This document shows positions 34,429-43,943 of a stretch of DNA of 64,000 nucleotides, one piece after another. A program made the translations under genes and the position numbers. The stretch spans positions 1,948,161 through 2,012,160 of the forward strand of contig NZ_JAEVYN010000001.1 in NCBI RefSeq assembly GCF_016807185.1, given 5' to 3'. The notes beneath the pieces are model-generated. The model had not been told where the DNA came from and did not search any database. It saw only the letters and a list, made by a program, of their open reading frames with translations. How positions within the stretch are numbered: the first letter of the stretch is position 1; each line of letters starts with the position of its first letter. Origin of the DNA: Leptolyngbya sp. Cla-17 (GTDB taxonomy: Bacteria > Cyanobacteriota > Cyanobacteriia > Leptolyngbyales > Leptolyngbyaceae).

Positions 34429-34907
34429 AATACAGGGTGGGGCACCAGTGAATATAACTCTGGAATGTACTGCGGATACAAGAAAGAACCCAGATCATAG
34501 GGGATAGCAAACTCCAGGCTAAGAGAATGCCAAAAGTAGGAAAATACCATTCCTGCATCCATGCCATCTCCTGCAACCACATGCTCCCAACGTCCTGGCA
34601 GATCAGCCGCCCCTTCCAACAAAAAGCAGTGGCGCTGCGAGATTAGCTTGCGGGGCTGACACCAACACATTTCAGCAACTCCAAGTTTGCGAATTACTGA
34701 GAGGCTTGTTAAGCCAGACTCCTCCCAGATTTCTCGGTGCAACGCCTGTTCAAAGGTTTCTTCGGGGTCTACTCCACCACCTGGAATTTGTAGAGGTGCC
34801 TCAGGACAATCTGAATGCTTGAACAGCAACAGTTGATATGAGCCTTGGTGATTTTTGCGAATGATATATGCTGCAACAGCAACTCGAACTGGAATTGGCA
34901 AATCCAT
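34425..34907 (-). CDS. NUDIX hydrolase
   Basis: A 160-residue NUDIX-fold pyrophosphohydrolase. The NUDIX box G-x5-E-x7-REIWEESGL is complete in GVDPEETFEQALHREIWEES near residues 43-65, with the metal-binding glutamates. Substrate unknown (nucleoside diphosphate derivatives are typical). Convergent with the YciI gene. Confidence 0.85.
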   Translation of the reverse strand: MDLPIPVRVAVAAYIIRKNHQGSYQLLLFKHSDCPEAPLQIPGGGVDPEETFEQALHREIWEESGLTSLSVIRKLGVAEMCWCQPRKLISQRHCFLLEGAADLPGRWEHVVAGDGMDAGMVFSYFWHSLSLEFAIPYDLGSFLYPQYIPELYSLVPHPVF

Positions 34908-35061
34908 AGTGACTTTCGTGAGGGATAAAATGCGTTTAGTTACTCAACATCACCTCTGCACTACCGAATTTCATATATTGCAAATATTCAACATCTGCTC
35001 AAGGTATTGTGGGAGAAAGCTCCAAACCTTTCAAAAAGCTTGATAGCCCATCATTTTGACT

Positions 35062-36258
35062 ATGTCTGCCACTCCTTCTCATGAAAAAGCTAAGGCTCTA
35101 AAGCCCTCCAGTCGTCGCCCTGCTAAGGAACTGTGCAGCGAATGTGGGCTGTGCGATACCTACTACATTCATTACGTCAAAGACGCCTGCGCCTTTTTGA
35201 CCCAGCATATTGCGGAACTGGAAGTAGAAACCCACGATCGCAGCCGCAACCTAGACAGCGAAGACGATTGGTACTTTGGTGTGCATCAAGACATGATGGC
35301 AGCCAAAAAAAAGGAGCCGATCGCGGGTGCCCAATGGACAGGAATTGTCAGCAGTATTGCGATTGAAATGCTAACTCGCGGCATGGTGGAAGGCGTAATT
35401 TGTGTTCAGAACACTGAGGAAGATCGCTTTCAGCCCAAGCCCATAATTGCCCGCACTCCAGAGGAAATCTTGGCGGCGCGTGTGAATAAACCAACCCTTT
35501 CCCCCAACCTGTCGGTATTAGAGCAGATTGAGCAATCTGGCATGAAGCGGTTGCTAGTGATTGGAGTGGGCTGTCAAATTCAAGCGCTGCGGACCGTGGA
35601 AAAGCAATTGGGCTTAGAAAAACTCTATGTGCTGGGAACGCCCTGTGTAGATAATGTCACCCGTGCTGGACTGCAAAAGTTTTTGGATACCACCAGTCGA
35701 TCGCCGTCCACCGTGGTTTCCTATGAATTCATGCAGGATTTCCGCGTTCACTTTAAACATGAAGATGGCTCTACCGAAACCGTGCCTTTCTTTGGTTTAA
35801 AGACCAATCAACTCAAGGATGTATTTGCGCCGTCCTGCATGAGTTGTTTTGACTATGTAAATTCTTTGGCTGATCTGGTTGTGGGTTATATGGGCGCACC
35901 CTTTGGCTGGCAGTGGATTGTGGTGCGCAACGATCGCGGTCAAGAGATGCTGGATCTGGTGAATGATCAAATCGAGACGCAACCAGTGATATCTCAAGGC
36001 GATCGCAAAGATGCCGTTCAGCAAAGTATCCCCGCTTACGACAAGGGCGTGACCTTGCCCATGTGGGCAGCCAAACTGATGGGCGTGGTGATTGAGCGCA
36101 TTGGTCCTAAAGGGCTGGAGTATGCACGCTTTTCAATTGACTCCCACTTCACTCGCAATTATCTTTATGTCCAACGTAACTATCCCGAAAAGCTGGAGGC
36201 TCACGTTCCTGAATATGCTAAACGAATTGTAAACCAGTACAAACTACCTAAAAAGTGA
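35062..36258 (+). CDS. bciB: divinyl (proto)chlorophyllide a 8-vinyl reductase, ferredoxin type
   Basis: A 398-residue iron-sulfur flavoprotein of the F420 hydrogenase beta-subunit family that reduces the 8-vinyl group in chlorophyll synthesis, using ferredoxin. The N-terminal CSECGLCDTYYIHYVKDACAFL segment and the cluster-binding cysteines in FAPSCMSCFDYVN are those of the cyanobacterial Slr1923/BciB group. The ATG 35062 is used instead of a TTG two codons earlier; neither has a strong ribosome-binding site. Generic F420 annotation would be misleading in a cyanobacterium. Confidence 0.88.
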   Translation: MSATPSHEKAKALKPSSRRPAKELCSECGLCDTYYIHYVKDACAFLTQHIAELEVETHDRSRNLDSEDDWYFGVHQDMMAAKKKEPIAGAQWTGIVSSIAIEMLTRGMVEGVICVQNTEEDRFQPKPIIARTPEEILAARVNKPTLSPNLSVLEQIEQSGMKRLLVIGVGCQIQALRTVEKQLGLEKLYVLGTPCVDNVTRAGLQKFLDTTSRSPSTVVSYEFMQDFRVHFKHEDGSTETVPFFGLKTNQLKDVFAPSCMSCFDYVNSLADLVVGYMGAPFGWQWIVVRNDRGQEMLDLVNDQIETQPVISQGDRKDAVQQSIPAYDKGVTLPMWAAKLMGVVIERIGPKGLEYARFSIDSHFTRNYLYVQRNYPEKLEAHVPEYAKRIVNQYKLPKK

Positions 36259-36372
36259 AGACGGAATTCAACTGAACTAATCGCGCTATTGACCGTTTCA
36301 ATGCTTATTTTTTAGATTTAAGGAGTTACCATTTCTAGCAGGTTGAGTAACTTGTTGATTGATAACAGCAAT

Positions 36373-36852
36373 ATGACGAATGAAAATCCAAGCTCCCTGC
36401 CCAATCCTACTGAAAATCGAGACAATAACCTTGTTCTTGGCCAACTGACCAGTGGGCAGCTTTGGATGGTCAATAGTAGACGGCGAAATGGACTGATCAT
36501 CTACAAGCAATTCTATGCAGAGTTTGCCGGTCCTGGGGCGGCAGTCGGCAGCTTTTTTGATGTAGATTCCAATCAGGTATTGCCTGTTGGAGAACTATCT
36601 TTAATTTCCCCTGAAGATCAAGAAGAGCGCCAAAAAGCCTACCTCATTCGACGACAATGGATTCGATTGACTCATCAACTGACTGATAACCCCATCCCAT
36701 CCCAACGAGCGCAGATGATTTTGAATCAGTTTGACAATTACTTTGGCGCTAACACCGTTGCTAAAATTCCTGATGAAGCCTTTGCTTTAATGGTTGGAGT
36801 TTTGCCACAGACCGTTAGTCTGTTGAGGCAAGGGATGAGTATTGCTGTTTAA
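36373..36852 (+). CDS. hypothetical protein, unrecognised
   Basis: From the ATG at 36373 the protein has 159 residues; the frame is open further upstream. It is soluble, with a SGQLWMVNSRRRNGLIIYKQ core and a helical C-terminal half ending LPQTVSLLRQGMSIAV. No family recognised; position between bciB and ndhN suggests a cyanobacterial conserved gene. Start choice is open: a perfect AAGGAG at 36320-36325 is followed, 5 bases later, by an in-frame ATT (36331), while the TTG at 36343 and the ATG at 36373 have no such site. Confidence 0.7.
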   Translation: MTNENPSSLPNPTENRDNNLVLGQLTSGQLWMVNSRRRNGLIIYKQFYAEFAGPGAAVGSFFDVDSNQVLPVGELSLISPEDQEERQKAYLIRRQWIRLTHQLTDNPIPSQRAQMILNQFDNYFGANTVAKIPDEAFALMVGVLPQTVSLLRQGMSIAV

Positions 36853-37045
36853 ATCCAATCAATGAAAAACTACCATTTTTCCCTATTCAATCCATAGCAA
36901 CCTCCTTTCATCCCAATTTGGAGCTTTTTTGTAGAGTATGAGAGACTATTGCTGTGGAATAGGCAAATAATTAAGGCTTTGCAGGTCGTTTGTGTTGCCT
37001 TCGGCTACATTGTTTTAGCAACTTTTGATAGTTAGAGAGAAATCG

Positions 37046-37525
37046 ATGCCGCTAATTACAACTGGCAAAAAGTTGATCCGAGATTTAGAACTACATGGTT
37101 CGTTGGGTCTATATGTTCCGCTGGAAGGCGGTTTTGAAGGACGTTATCGACGACGAATTCGTGCTGCTGGATATAACTCTTTGGCGATTACAGCACGAGG
37201 ATTAGGAGATGTGGCTGCCTATCTGACTGAGATTCATGGAGTCCGTCCACCTCATTTAGGTAAAAAGTGCGGTACGGTTACTGGAGCAATGGTCGGGTAT
37301 CGTTATTACATTCCGCCAATCATTTCTTATGAGTTGGAGAAGTTACCTGCCAACTCTAAAGGGCTTTTGCTGTGGATTATTGAAGGGCATATCTTGACTA
37401 GTCAAGAGATTGAATACTTGACGACTCTACCTGCTACGGAACCACGGGTTAAGATTGCCGTGGAACTGGGTGGCGATCGCTATTTCCGTTGGCAACCCTT
37501 AAAGCAGGCTGTGATGTCTGCATAG
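37046..37525 (+). CDS. ndhN: NAD(P)H-quinone oxidoreductase subunit N
   Basis: A 159-residue subunit of the cyanobacterial/plastid NDH-1 complex (oxygenic-photosynthesis-specific subunit on the stromal arm), involved in cyclic electron flow and respiration at the thylakoid membrane. MPLITTGKKLIRDLELHGSL, VPLEGGFEGRYRRRIRAAGY and GVRPPHLGKKCGTV match the family throughout, and length is normal (about 158-160). The ATG at 37046 gives the usual N-terminus; the frame is open 7 codons more. A terminator follows at 37572. Confidence 0.96.
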   Translation: MPLITTGKKLIRDLELHGSLGLYVPLEGGFEGRYRRRIRAAGYNSLAITARGLGDVAAYLTEIHGVRPPHLGKKCGTVTGAMVGYRYYIPPIISYELEKLPANSKGLLLWIIEGHILTSQEIEYLTTLPATEPRVKIAVELGGDRYFRWQPLKQAVMSA

Positions 37526-37571
37526 CGCATTCATTTTTGCAATTTGAGTTTTGTAACTCAAGGCAAGTGAT

Positions 37572-37602
37572 AAAAAAGACGCTCTGCGAGAGCGTCTTTT
37601 TT
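37572..37602 (+). terminator. rho-independent terminator after ndhN
   Basis: GACGCTCT (37578-37585), loop GCG, AGAGCGTC (37589-37596), flanked by AAAAAA and TTTTTT. The symmetry allows it to work in both directions. It ends ndhN transcription 46 bp after the stop. Confidence 0.92.
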
Positions 37603-37690
37603 ATTGGTGCGTGGGCTGTAATATCGCCAAAATTTAAAGTATTTCTGCCTTAACACCCTAAAATTTCCCATAGGGCATTAGCATTAAGGG

Positions 37691-38965
37691 GTGATTGAAC
37701 AAAACTATCCGCTGCAATCTTTAAGAGAAGGGCACTGGTTTAAACTAATCTGCGGAGCCAGTTTCCAGCATCTTCCTGCTATTCGCAACTTGACGTTGGC
37801 ATATACTTTGGCGGGTGTAGACTGTGTTGACATTGCGGCTGATCCGGCAGTGGTGATCGCAGCAAAAGAAGCAATTCATGTGGCGATGGAGATTGGTCGC
37901 CGTGATTCCTCTGGGAATCGCTTCACGAACCGCCAGCAGAGTTCTGCAATGCTGAAAAAGCCATTGCTCATGGTTAGCCTGAATGACGGTGAAGACCCTC
38001 ACTTTCGCAAGGCGACTTTTTTGCCATTAAGTTGTCCTTCAGACTGCTCGCGTCCGTGTGAACAGGTTTGTCCAGCAGATGCCATTAAGAGCATGGGTGT
38101 GATTGAAGATCGCTGCTATGGCTGTGGACGCTGCTTGCCTATTTGCCCCATTCAACATATTTCAACCCACTCCTATGTTTCAACTGCCCAAGCGATCGCG
38201 CCCTTAGTGCTAGAAATGGGCATTGATGCAATTGAAATTCATACCCAAATTGGACGGCTCACTGACTTTAAACGCCTATGGTTGGCAATCAAACCTTGGT
38301 TGCCCCAACTCCAGCTAATTGCTATTAGTTGTCCTGATGGCGAAAACCTAATCGAATATCTTTGGGCCCTGTACGATATTGTTTCGCCGTTGCCCTGCCC
38401 ACTGATTTGGCAAACCGATGGTCGCCCGATGAGCGGAGATATTGGCCATGGCGCAACTAGAGCAGCCATTCGGCTAGGGCAAAAGGTATTAGCGGCAGGC
38501 TTACCAGGATATGTTCAGCTAGCAGGAGGAACGAATGATTACACTGTACCTAAACTGCGATCGCTCAATCTGCTAGCTTCTAGCTCACTATCACATCTTG
38601 AAACGCCACAGTTTGAAACCGGGCAAACCGCTCAACTCTCTCCACCTCTACATGTTTCAGGAGTTGCTTATGGAAGCTACGCTCGAGCCTTGTTGTCGCC
38701 CATTTTAGAACAGTTGGAAGTGGTGGAAAACATCGACAAGGTTTCACCTATTCCGGCAATTAATCAAGGAGATGAACTATCAGCAACACGTATTGTTGGA
38801 TTGGCCACATCTACTCTGCGATCGCAGTCTGTTCAATCACTTCAGCCAATTCTTTTAGAACAAGCCCCTAAATCTCTGCAACAAGCCGTAAAGCTTGCCC
38901 ATTCCCTTGTGTCTCAACTCAAACCGTTTCACTCAACACCGCAATTTGACTATGAGTTACTTTAA
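37691..38965 (+). CDS. ldpA: LdpA-like iron-sulfur protein (light-dependent period)
   Basis: A 424-residue protein with the cyanobacterial LdpA pattern: REGHWFKLICGASFQHLPAI at the start, SLNDGEDPHFRKATFLP, then two 4Fe-4S type clusters (CPSDCSRPCEQVC and CYGCGRCLPICP near residues 113-155), and a TIM-barrel-like region. LdpA senses redox and passes light information to the circadian clock in Synechococcus. It is about 70 residues longer than that protein, at the C-terminal end. GTG start at 37691; AAGGG directly before it is unusually close for a ribosome-binding site. Confidence 0.85.
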   Translation: MIEQNYPLQSLREGHWFKLICGASFQHLPAIRNLTLAYTLAGVDCVDIAADPAVVIAAKEAIHVAMEIGRRDSSGNRFTNRQQSSAMLKKPLLMVSLNDGEDPHFRKATFLPLSCPSDCSRPCEQVCPADAIKSMGVIEDRCYGCGRCLPICPIQHISTHSYVSTAQAIAPLVLEMGIDAIEIHTQIGRLTDFKRLWLAIKPWLPQLQLIAISCPDGENLIEYLWALYDIVSPLPCPLIWQTDGRPMSGDIGHGATRAAIRLGQKVLAAGLPGYVQLAGGTNDYTVPKLRSLNLLASSSLSHLETPQFETGQTAQLSPPLHVSGVAYGSYARALLSPILEQLEVVENIDKVSPIPAINQGDELSATRIVGLATSTLRSQSVQSLQPILLEQAPKSLQQAVKLAHSLVSQLKPFHSTPQFDYELL

Positions 38966-39115
38966 GGTTTCAACGTCTCCATCGTCTAAATAGCAATTTA
39001 CGACGGCTCCAAGTTTTTTTGATTAGTACCTTGCTGGCAGCATCTAGAAGGCTTCACAAGGTGGCTAACTTCCTCTCAAATTGTCCTTAAGTGATTTTTG
39101 AAAACTGCATCAAAG

Positions 39116-40981
39116 ATGGATAATATCGTATCGACTGATTTGCTTGTTACAGACGATTTAAATAAACTGCTCAACATTCTTCCAGCTTCTATTCAGCTAC
39201 AGCTACAGCAGCATCCTCAACGCAATATGCTGGTTGAGGTTGTATTGGATCTAGGTCGTCGTCCAGAAGCTCGTTTTCCTGGTCTAGCAGAGTATCTTTC
39301 TGAAATCCCGGTTACTCAAAGCGATCTCAACGAATGTATCAAAAGCGTTGGCGATTTTGGTGGAGATAATCGCGCTGGCATTGAGCGAACCCTTCATCGC
39401 ATTAGCGCAATTCGTAATCGGCGGGGCGAGGTTATTGGTTTAACCTGTCGAGTGGGCCGGGCGATTTTCGGGACGATCAGTATGATTCGCGATCTGGTAG
39501 AAAGCGGCAAATCCATCTTAATGCTGGGTCGTCCTGGAGTCGGCAAAACCACTGCGCTTCGAGAGATTGCCCGCGTTTTGGCAGACGAATTAGAAAAACG
39601 AGTTGTCATCATTGATACATCGAATGAAATCGCAGGAGATGGAGATGTGCCGCATCCGGCGATCGGTCGTGCCCGAAGAATGCAAGTGGCCCGTCCTGAA
39701 CTTCAACACCAAGTCATGATTGAGGCAGTGGAAAACCACATGCCAGAAGTCATTGTGATTGATGAAATCGGGACAGAGCTTGAAGCTTTGGCGGCTCGCA
39801 CAATTGCCGAACGAGGAGTGCAGCTTGTCGGAACTGCCCATGGCAACCGACTAGAGAATCTAATCAAAAATCCAACGCTTTCAGATTTAGTGGGTGGCAT
39901 CCAATCGGTCACGTTGGGAGACGAAGAAGCACGCCGCAGAGGAAGTCAGAAAAGTGTTTTAGAGCGAAAAGCGCCTCCCACTTTTGATATTGCTGTGGAG
40001 ATGATGGAACGGCAGAGTTGGGTGGTACATGAACAGGTAGCAGAAACCGTTGATAGCTTATTGCGGGGTCGGCAACCGAATCCCCAAGTGCGCGCAGTTA
40101 GTGAAACGGGCAAAGTAATTGTCACCCATGAATTGTCGAGTGATGAGTTTGCAGCTTCTAGAACAGGCAGAACGCGATCGCCCTCCATCGATTTTGGGCA
40201 GCGAGACAATTCACTGATTGCTCGCCCTTTTGCTGGACGCTCAGAACTTCCGGCAAGGGGATGGCGATCCTCCGGTCAAATGCGACCTTTATCAACAGAT
40301 TCTGCACTTGCCAAAATTCCCGATGAGCAAGAATTTGAGCGTTTGTTGGATGAATCTTTACAGACTTCCTTGTTTTCCAATGAGACCGTAGAACCTTTTC
40401 TGCAAAATTCTTTGGAAAGAAATGGCTATGACTATGAGGAAACTGCTAGAGATGAGCGCCGTTTAGGTCCAAATGGGGAGGACATCTTATACATCTACCC
40501 TTATGGAGTCAGTCGTCATCAGCTTGATCAAGTGGTTCGCACATTAAAACTGCCAGTCGTCTTAACTAAAGATATTGACAGTGCAGATGCTGTTTTGGCG
40601 TTGCGATCGCACGTCAAAAATCATTCAAAACTGCGTCAATTTGCCAAGTCTCGTCAAGTCCCCATTCACACCATTAAAGCCAGCAGCATTCCCCAAATTG
40701 CTCGTGGCTTACGTCGAATGCTTGATATGGATGACCCTGGAGTTCCTGATGCCACTGATTTAGACCTATTAAGAGGAGACAATGACGATGAGATTGAAGC
40801 CTTAGAAGAAGCTAGACTTGCTGTCGAACAAATCGTGATTCCTAAAGGTCAGCCAGTAGAATTGCTACCGCGCTCTGCGACTGTTCGCAAAACGCAGCAT
40901 GAACTAGTTGAGCATTACCATCTCAAGTCTCGCAGTTTTGGAGAAGAACCCAATCGGCGATTGAGAATCTATCCTGCTTAA
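39116..40981 (+). CDS. AAA ATPase with R3H-type C-terminus (Ycf45-like)
   Basis: A 621-residue P-loop protein. Walker A GRPGVGKTT near residue 141 and Walker B VIVIDEIGTELEA identify the SpoIIIAA-like/Ycf45 ATPase core (about 20-310), followed by a low-complexity linker and a C-terminal region (about 450-620) with a jag/R3H-like end (HYHLKSRSFGEEPNRRLRIYP). R3H domains bind single-stranded nucleic acid. Function in cyanobacteria is unknown. The ATG at 39116 is preferred to a TTG six codons upstream, but neither has a clear ribosome-binding site. Confidence 0.82.
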   Translation: MDNIVSTDLLVTDDLNKLLNILPASIQLQLQQHPQRNMLVEVVLDLGRRPEARFPGLAEYLSEIPVTQSDLNECIKSVGDFGGDNRAGIERTLHRISAIRNRRGEVIGLTCRVGRAIFGTISMIRDLVESGKSILMLGRPGVGKTTALREIARVLADELEKRVVIIDTSNEIAGDGDVPHPAIGRARRMQVARPELQHQVMIEAVENHMPEVIVIDEIGTELEALAARTIAERGVQLVGTAHGNRLENLIKNPTLSDLVGGIQSVTLGDEEARRRGSQKSVLERKAPPTFDIAVEMMERQSWVVHEQVAETVDSLLRGRQPNPQVRAVSETGKVIVTHELSSDEFAASRTGRTRSPSIDFGQRDNSLIARPFAGRSELPARGWRSSGQMRPLSTDSALAKIPDEQEFERLLDESLQTSLFSNETVEPFLQNSLERNGYDYEETARDERRLGPNGEDILYIYPYGVSRHQLDQVVRTLKLPVVLTKDIDSADAVLALRSHVKNHSKLRQFAKSRQVPIHTIKASSIPQIARGLRRMLDMDDPGVPDATDLDLLRGDNDDEIEALEEARLAVEQIVIPKGQPVELLPRSATVRKTQHELVEHYHLKSRSFGEEPNRRLRIYPA

Positions 40982-41382
40982 AGAGCATGTTGACAACAGA
41001 CCAAAAAAACTTGACATAACACTAGACAGAATCAAATGAATTGGTCTATAGTTGATAACTGTTGCCTAAACGCTCATCACAGATGATTCTCGAGTAGTTT
41101 GGATTGCCTAGAGCTATCCTATTTCTCTCGAATATCTGAAGGGGATACTGAACGGCTTGCCATTCAAGTCCTTAGCTGGCACTCAACCGACTGATTTTGC
41201 GCATTTCCTTCAGACTTGGCAAAGTTTAGAGATAGTTGACAAGAATAGTTAGATTATTGTCTTTCGAGATCCGTAAGATAAAAGTCTATCAAAAGCTTGA
41301 ATTGCAACCTATCCATCAGTTATGCAGATAGCCTTTGGTTGTCTGCCATTCCAAAGCGTGTACGAAAGGGAGACCATTCATA
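40982..41382 (+). promoter_or_regulatory. 401-bp leader of the ribosomal protein cluster with candidate promoter
   Basis: No gene is seen. A candidate promoter is TAGACA (41023-41028), 18 bases, TATAGT (41047-41052); another TTGACA lies at 41236-41241 without a good -10. If the first is used, the leader of rplC would be about 320 bases, long enough for autoregulation, but I found no convincing conserved hairpin. Confidence 0.35.
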
Positions 41383-42021
41383 GTGGCTGTGGGTATTCTC
41401 GGCACAAAACTTGGCATGACCCAAGTCTTTGATGAAACAGGTAAAGCAGTTCCAGTTACTGTTATTCAAGCAGGACCTTGTACTGTCACTCAAGTTAAAA
41501 CAACCCAAACAGACGGCTATTCAGCCGTTCAAGTTGGCTATGGCGATGTTAAGCAGAAGGCTTTAAGCAAGCCTGAGTTGGGTCACCTAACTAAGTCCAA
41601 TTGCTCTCCTGTGCGTTACCTGCACGAGTATCGCTTAGAAAACTCTGGTGCATTTGAATTAGGTCAACAAATTAAAGTAGACACATTTTCTACAGGTCAA
41701 ACTGTTGACGTAATCGGCACCAGTATCGGTCGTGGCTTCGCAGGTTATCAAAAGCGCCACAATTTCAAGCGCGGTCCCATGTCACACGGATCTAAAAATC
41801 ATAGGGCACCTGGCTCTACTGGCGCGGGCACCACTCCAGGACGTGTTTATCCAGGAAAGCGGATGGCAGGTCGGCTAGGAGGTAGCCAAGTTACTATTCG
41901 CAAATTAACAGTCATCCGTGTTGACTCTGAAAGAAACTTGCTCTTAATCAAAGGTGCTATTCCTGGCAAGCCAGGCGCTTTAGTAAATGTAGTTCCTGCA
42001 ACGATTGTTGGATCTAAGTAG
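41383..42021 (+). CDS. rplC: 50S ribosomal protein L3
   Basis: A 212-residue early-assembly 23S rRNA-binding protein. AVGILGTKLGMTQVFDETGK is the usual N-terminus and KRGPMSHGSKNHRAPGSTGA is the central loop reaching the peptidyl transferase centre. GTG start at 41383, with AAGGGAG upstream. It is the first gene of the cluster here; rpsJ, which precedes it in many bacteria, is absent, as usual in cyanobacteria. Confidence 0.97.
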   Translation: MAVGILGTKLGMTQVFDETGKAVPVTVIQAGPCTVTQVKTTQTDGYSAVQVGYGDVKQKALSKPELGHLTKSNCSPVRYLHEYRLENSGAFELGQQIKVDTFSTGQTVDVIGTSIGRGFAGYQKRHNFKRGPMSHGSKNHRAPGSTGAGTTPGRVYPGKRMAGRLGGSQVTIRKLTVIRVDSERNLLLIKGAIPGKPGALVNVVPATIVGSK

Positions 42022-42097
42022 AAAATAAGCCGCAAGAAAAGATTTTTTCCTATTTCTGGCTCTTAAAGCCTGCGAATGTTGAATAAGGTTGATGATT

Positions 42098-42730
42098 ATG
42101 GTGGATTGCGCAATTAAAGATTGGAGCGGGGAAGAGGTTGGTAGTGCTTCTTTAGATTTGCGAGTAGCAAGCGAAAAAAGTGCGACTCATGTTGTTCATC
42201 GAGCACTGATACGCCAAATGGCAAATGCTCGTCAAGGTACAGCATCGACCAAAACCCGTGCTGAAGTTAGGGGGGGAGGAAGAAAACCATGGCGACAAAA
42301 AGGTACAGGGCGTGCTCGCGCTGGTTCTAATCGTTCTCCTCTTTGGCGTGGCGGCGGAGTAATCTTTGGACCTAAACCGAGAGACTACTCGGTCAAAATG
42401 AACCGCAAGGAAAGACGACTTGCTCTTAGAACGGCAATTCAAAGCCGTATTGAGGACATCATAGTTGTACAAGATTTTGCTGATAAATTCCCTCGTCCAA
42501 AAACGAAAGATTTGGTTGGAGCGCTGAAAACTTGGGGAATTCAGGCTGAATCGAAAGTTTTGTTGATTTTGGCAGAGCGCGAGGAAACAGTTTATCTATC
42601 TTCTCGCAATGTCGCCAAACTTCGTTTAATTTCTGCGTCCAATTTGAATGTTTTTGATCTCTTAGCTGCAGATCGCATTGTAATTACGCTATCTGCTGTT
42701 ACGAAAATCCAGGAGGTTTATGGTGACTGA
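42098..42730 (+). CDS. rplD: 50S ribosomal protein L4
   Basis: A 210-residue protein with the exit-tunnel loop RGGGRKPWRQKGTGRARAGS and WRGGGVIFGPKPRDY. In E. coli L4 represses its own operon; whether it does so in cyanobacteria is unknown. Of several close ATG codons, 42098 is chosen because AAGG at 42085 is correctly spaced. It overlaps rplW by 11 bases. Confidence 0.97.
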   Translation: MVDCAIKDWSGEEVGSASLDLRVASEKSATHVVHRALIRQMANARQGTASTKTRAEVRGGGRKPWRQKGTGRARAGSNRSPLWRGGGVIFGPKPRDYSVKMNRKERRLALRTAIQSRIEDIIVVQDFADKFPRPKTKDLVGALKTWGIQAESKVLLILAEREETVYLSSRNVAKLRLISASNLNVFDLLAADRIVITLSAVTKIQEVYGD

Positions 42731-43025
42731 ATTTAATCCTCGAAATTTGATGGATCTGGTTCGTCGTCCAATTATTACGGAAAAGGCAACATTGCTTTTA
42801 GAGAATAATCAATATACGTTTGAAATTTCTCCCAAAGCTACTAAGCCTGAAATCAAAGCAGCTATTGAATCGTTGTTTGAAGTGAAGGTGGTGGGTGTAA
42901 GCACGATTAATCCTCCTCGTAAACAGCGTCGAGTTGGCAAGTTTATGGGATACCGTCCTACTTACAAGCGAGCAGTTGTTACTTTGGCTGCTGGTGATTC
43001 TATTGCTCTATTCCCAGAAGTTTAA
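42720..43025 (+). CDS. rplW: 50S ribosomal protein L23
   Basis: A 101-residue protein at the tunnel exit, docking site for trigger factor and SRP. LVRRPIITEKATLLLENNQY and the basic NPPRKQRRVGKFMGYRPTYK loop are diagnostic. AGGAGG (42711-42716) lies only 3 bases before ATG 42720 but 6 before the GTG at 42723, so the protein may start one codon later. Translationally overlapped with rplD. Confidence 0.97.
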   Translation: MVTEFNPRNLMDLVRRPIITEKATLLLENNQYTFEISPKATKPEIKAAIESLFEVKVVGVSTINPPRKQRRVGKFMGYRPTYKRAVVTLAAGDSIALFPEV

Positions 43026-43061
43026 TTTTTCTATTTGATAAGGCATTCAAGAGATTAAGTT

Positions 43062-43925
43062 ATGGGCATTCGTATTTATCGACCCTATACCCCCGGGACA
43101 CGTGAACGCAGCATTTCCGATTTTGCTGAGATTACCCGTGACGAGCCTGAAAAGTCGCTGACTAAATCGCGTCATCGTCCTAAAGGTCGTAATAACCGCG
43201 GTGTTATCACTTGTCGTCATCGTGGTGGCGGTCACAAACGTCTTTATCGGCAAATTGATTTCCGGCGCGATAAGCGCAACATTCCCGCTAAAGTTGCAGC
43301 GATCGAGTACGATCCCAACCGGAATGCGCGAATTGCACTGCTGTACTACAAAGATGGTGAGAAGCGATACATATTGCATCCCGCGGGTCTTGCTGTTGGA
43401 ACAACCGTCATTGCTGGCCCTGACTCGCCAATTGAGATTGGCAATGCTTTGCCGCTCAGTAACATTCCTTTGGGTACAGCTGTTCATAATGTGGAGTTGA
43501 CTCCTGGACGGGGTGGGCAAGTTGTTCGGGCTGCTGGAGCAAGCGCTCAAGTTGCTGCAAAAGACGGAAATTTTGTCACTCTGAAGCTGCCTTCTGGTGA
43601 AGTTCGTATGATTCGTCGTGAGTGCTACGCCACGATTGGACAGGTTGGGAATGCAGACGTACGCAACACGAGTTTAGGAAAAGCAGGTCGGAAGCGGCAC
43701 TTAGGTCGTCGTCCTGAAGTGCGAGGCAGCGTCATGAACCCTGTCGATCATCCTCATGGTGGTGGTGAAGGACGTGCGCCGATTGGTCGTTCTGGACCTG
43801 TTACTCCTTGGGGTAAGCCAACTTTAGGGTATAAAACTCGAAACAAGCGCAAATTGAGTAGTGCTCTAATTGTTCGCCGTCGTCGCAAGTCTTCTAAGCG
43901 TGGTCGTGGTGGTCGGGATTCGTAG
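43062..43925 (+). CDS. rplB: 50S ribosomal protein L2
   Basis: A 287-residue protein needed for subunit joining and peptidyl transfer. Basic N-terminus (GIRIYRPYTPGTRERS), central SH3-like domain and the C-terminal MNPVDHPHGGGEGRAPIGR with the universally conserved histidine. Length is within the cyanobacterial and plastid range. Confidence 0.98.
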   Translation: MGIRIYRPYTPGTRERSISDFAEITRDEPEKSLTKSRHRPKGRNNRGVITCRHRGGGHKRLYRQIDFRRDKRNIPAKVAAIEYDPNRNARIALLYYKDGEKRYILHPAGLAVGTTVIAGPDSPIEIGNALPLSNIPLGTAVHNVELTPGRGGQVVRAAGASAQVAAKDGNFVTLKLPSGEVRMIRRECYATIGQVGNADVRNTSLGKAGRKRHLGRRPEVRGSVMNPVDHPHGGGEGRAPIGRSGPVTPWGKPTLGYKTRNKRKLSSALIVRRRRKSSKRGRGGRDS

Positions 43926-43943
43926 GTGATAAGGAATTAAAAA

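Noticed and set aside
40982..41382. tRNA or riboswitch in the long leader before rplC
   Set aside because: No cloverleaf or known aptamer pattern could be seen by eye on either strand.
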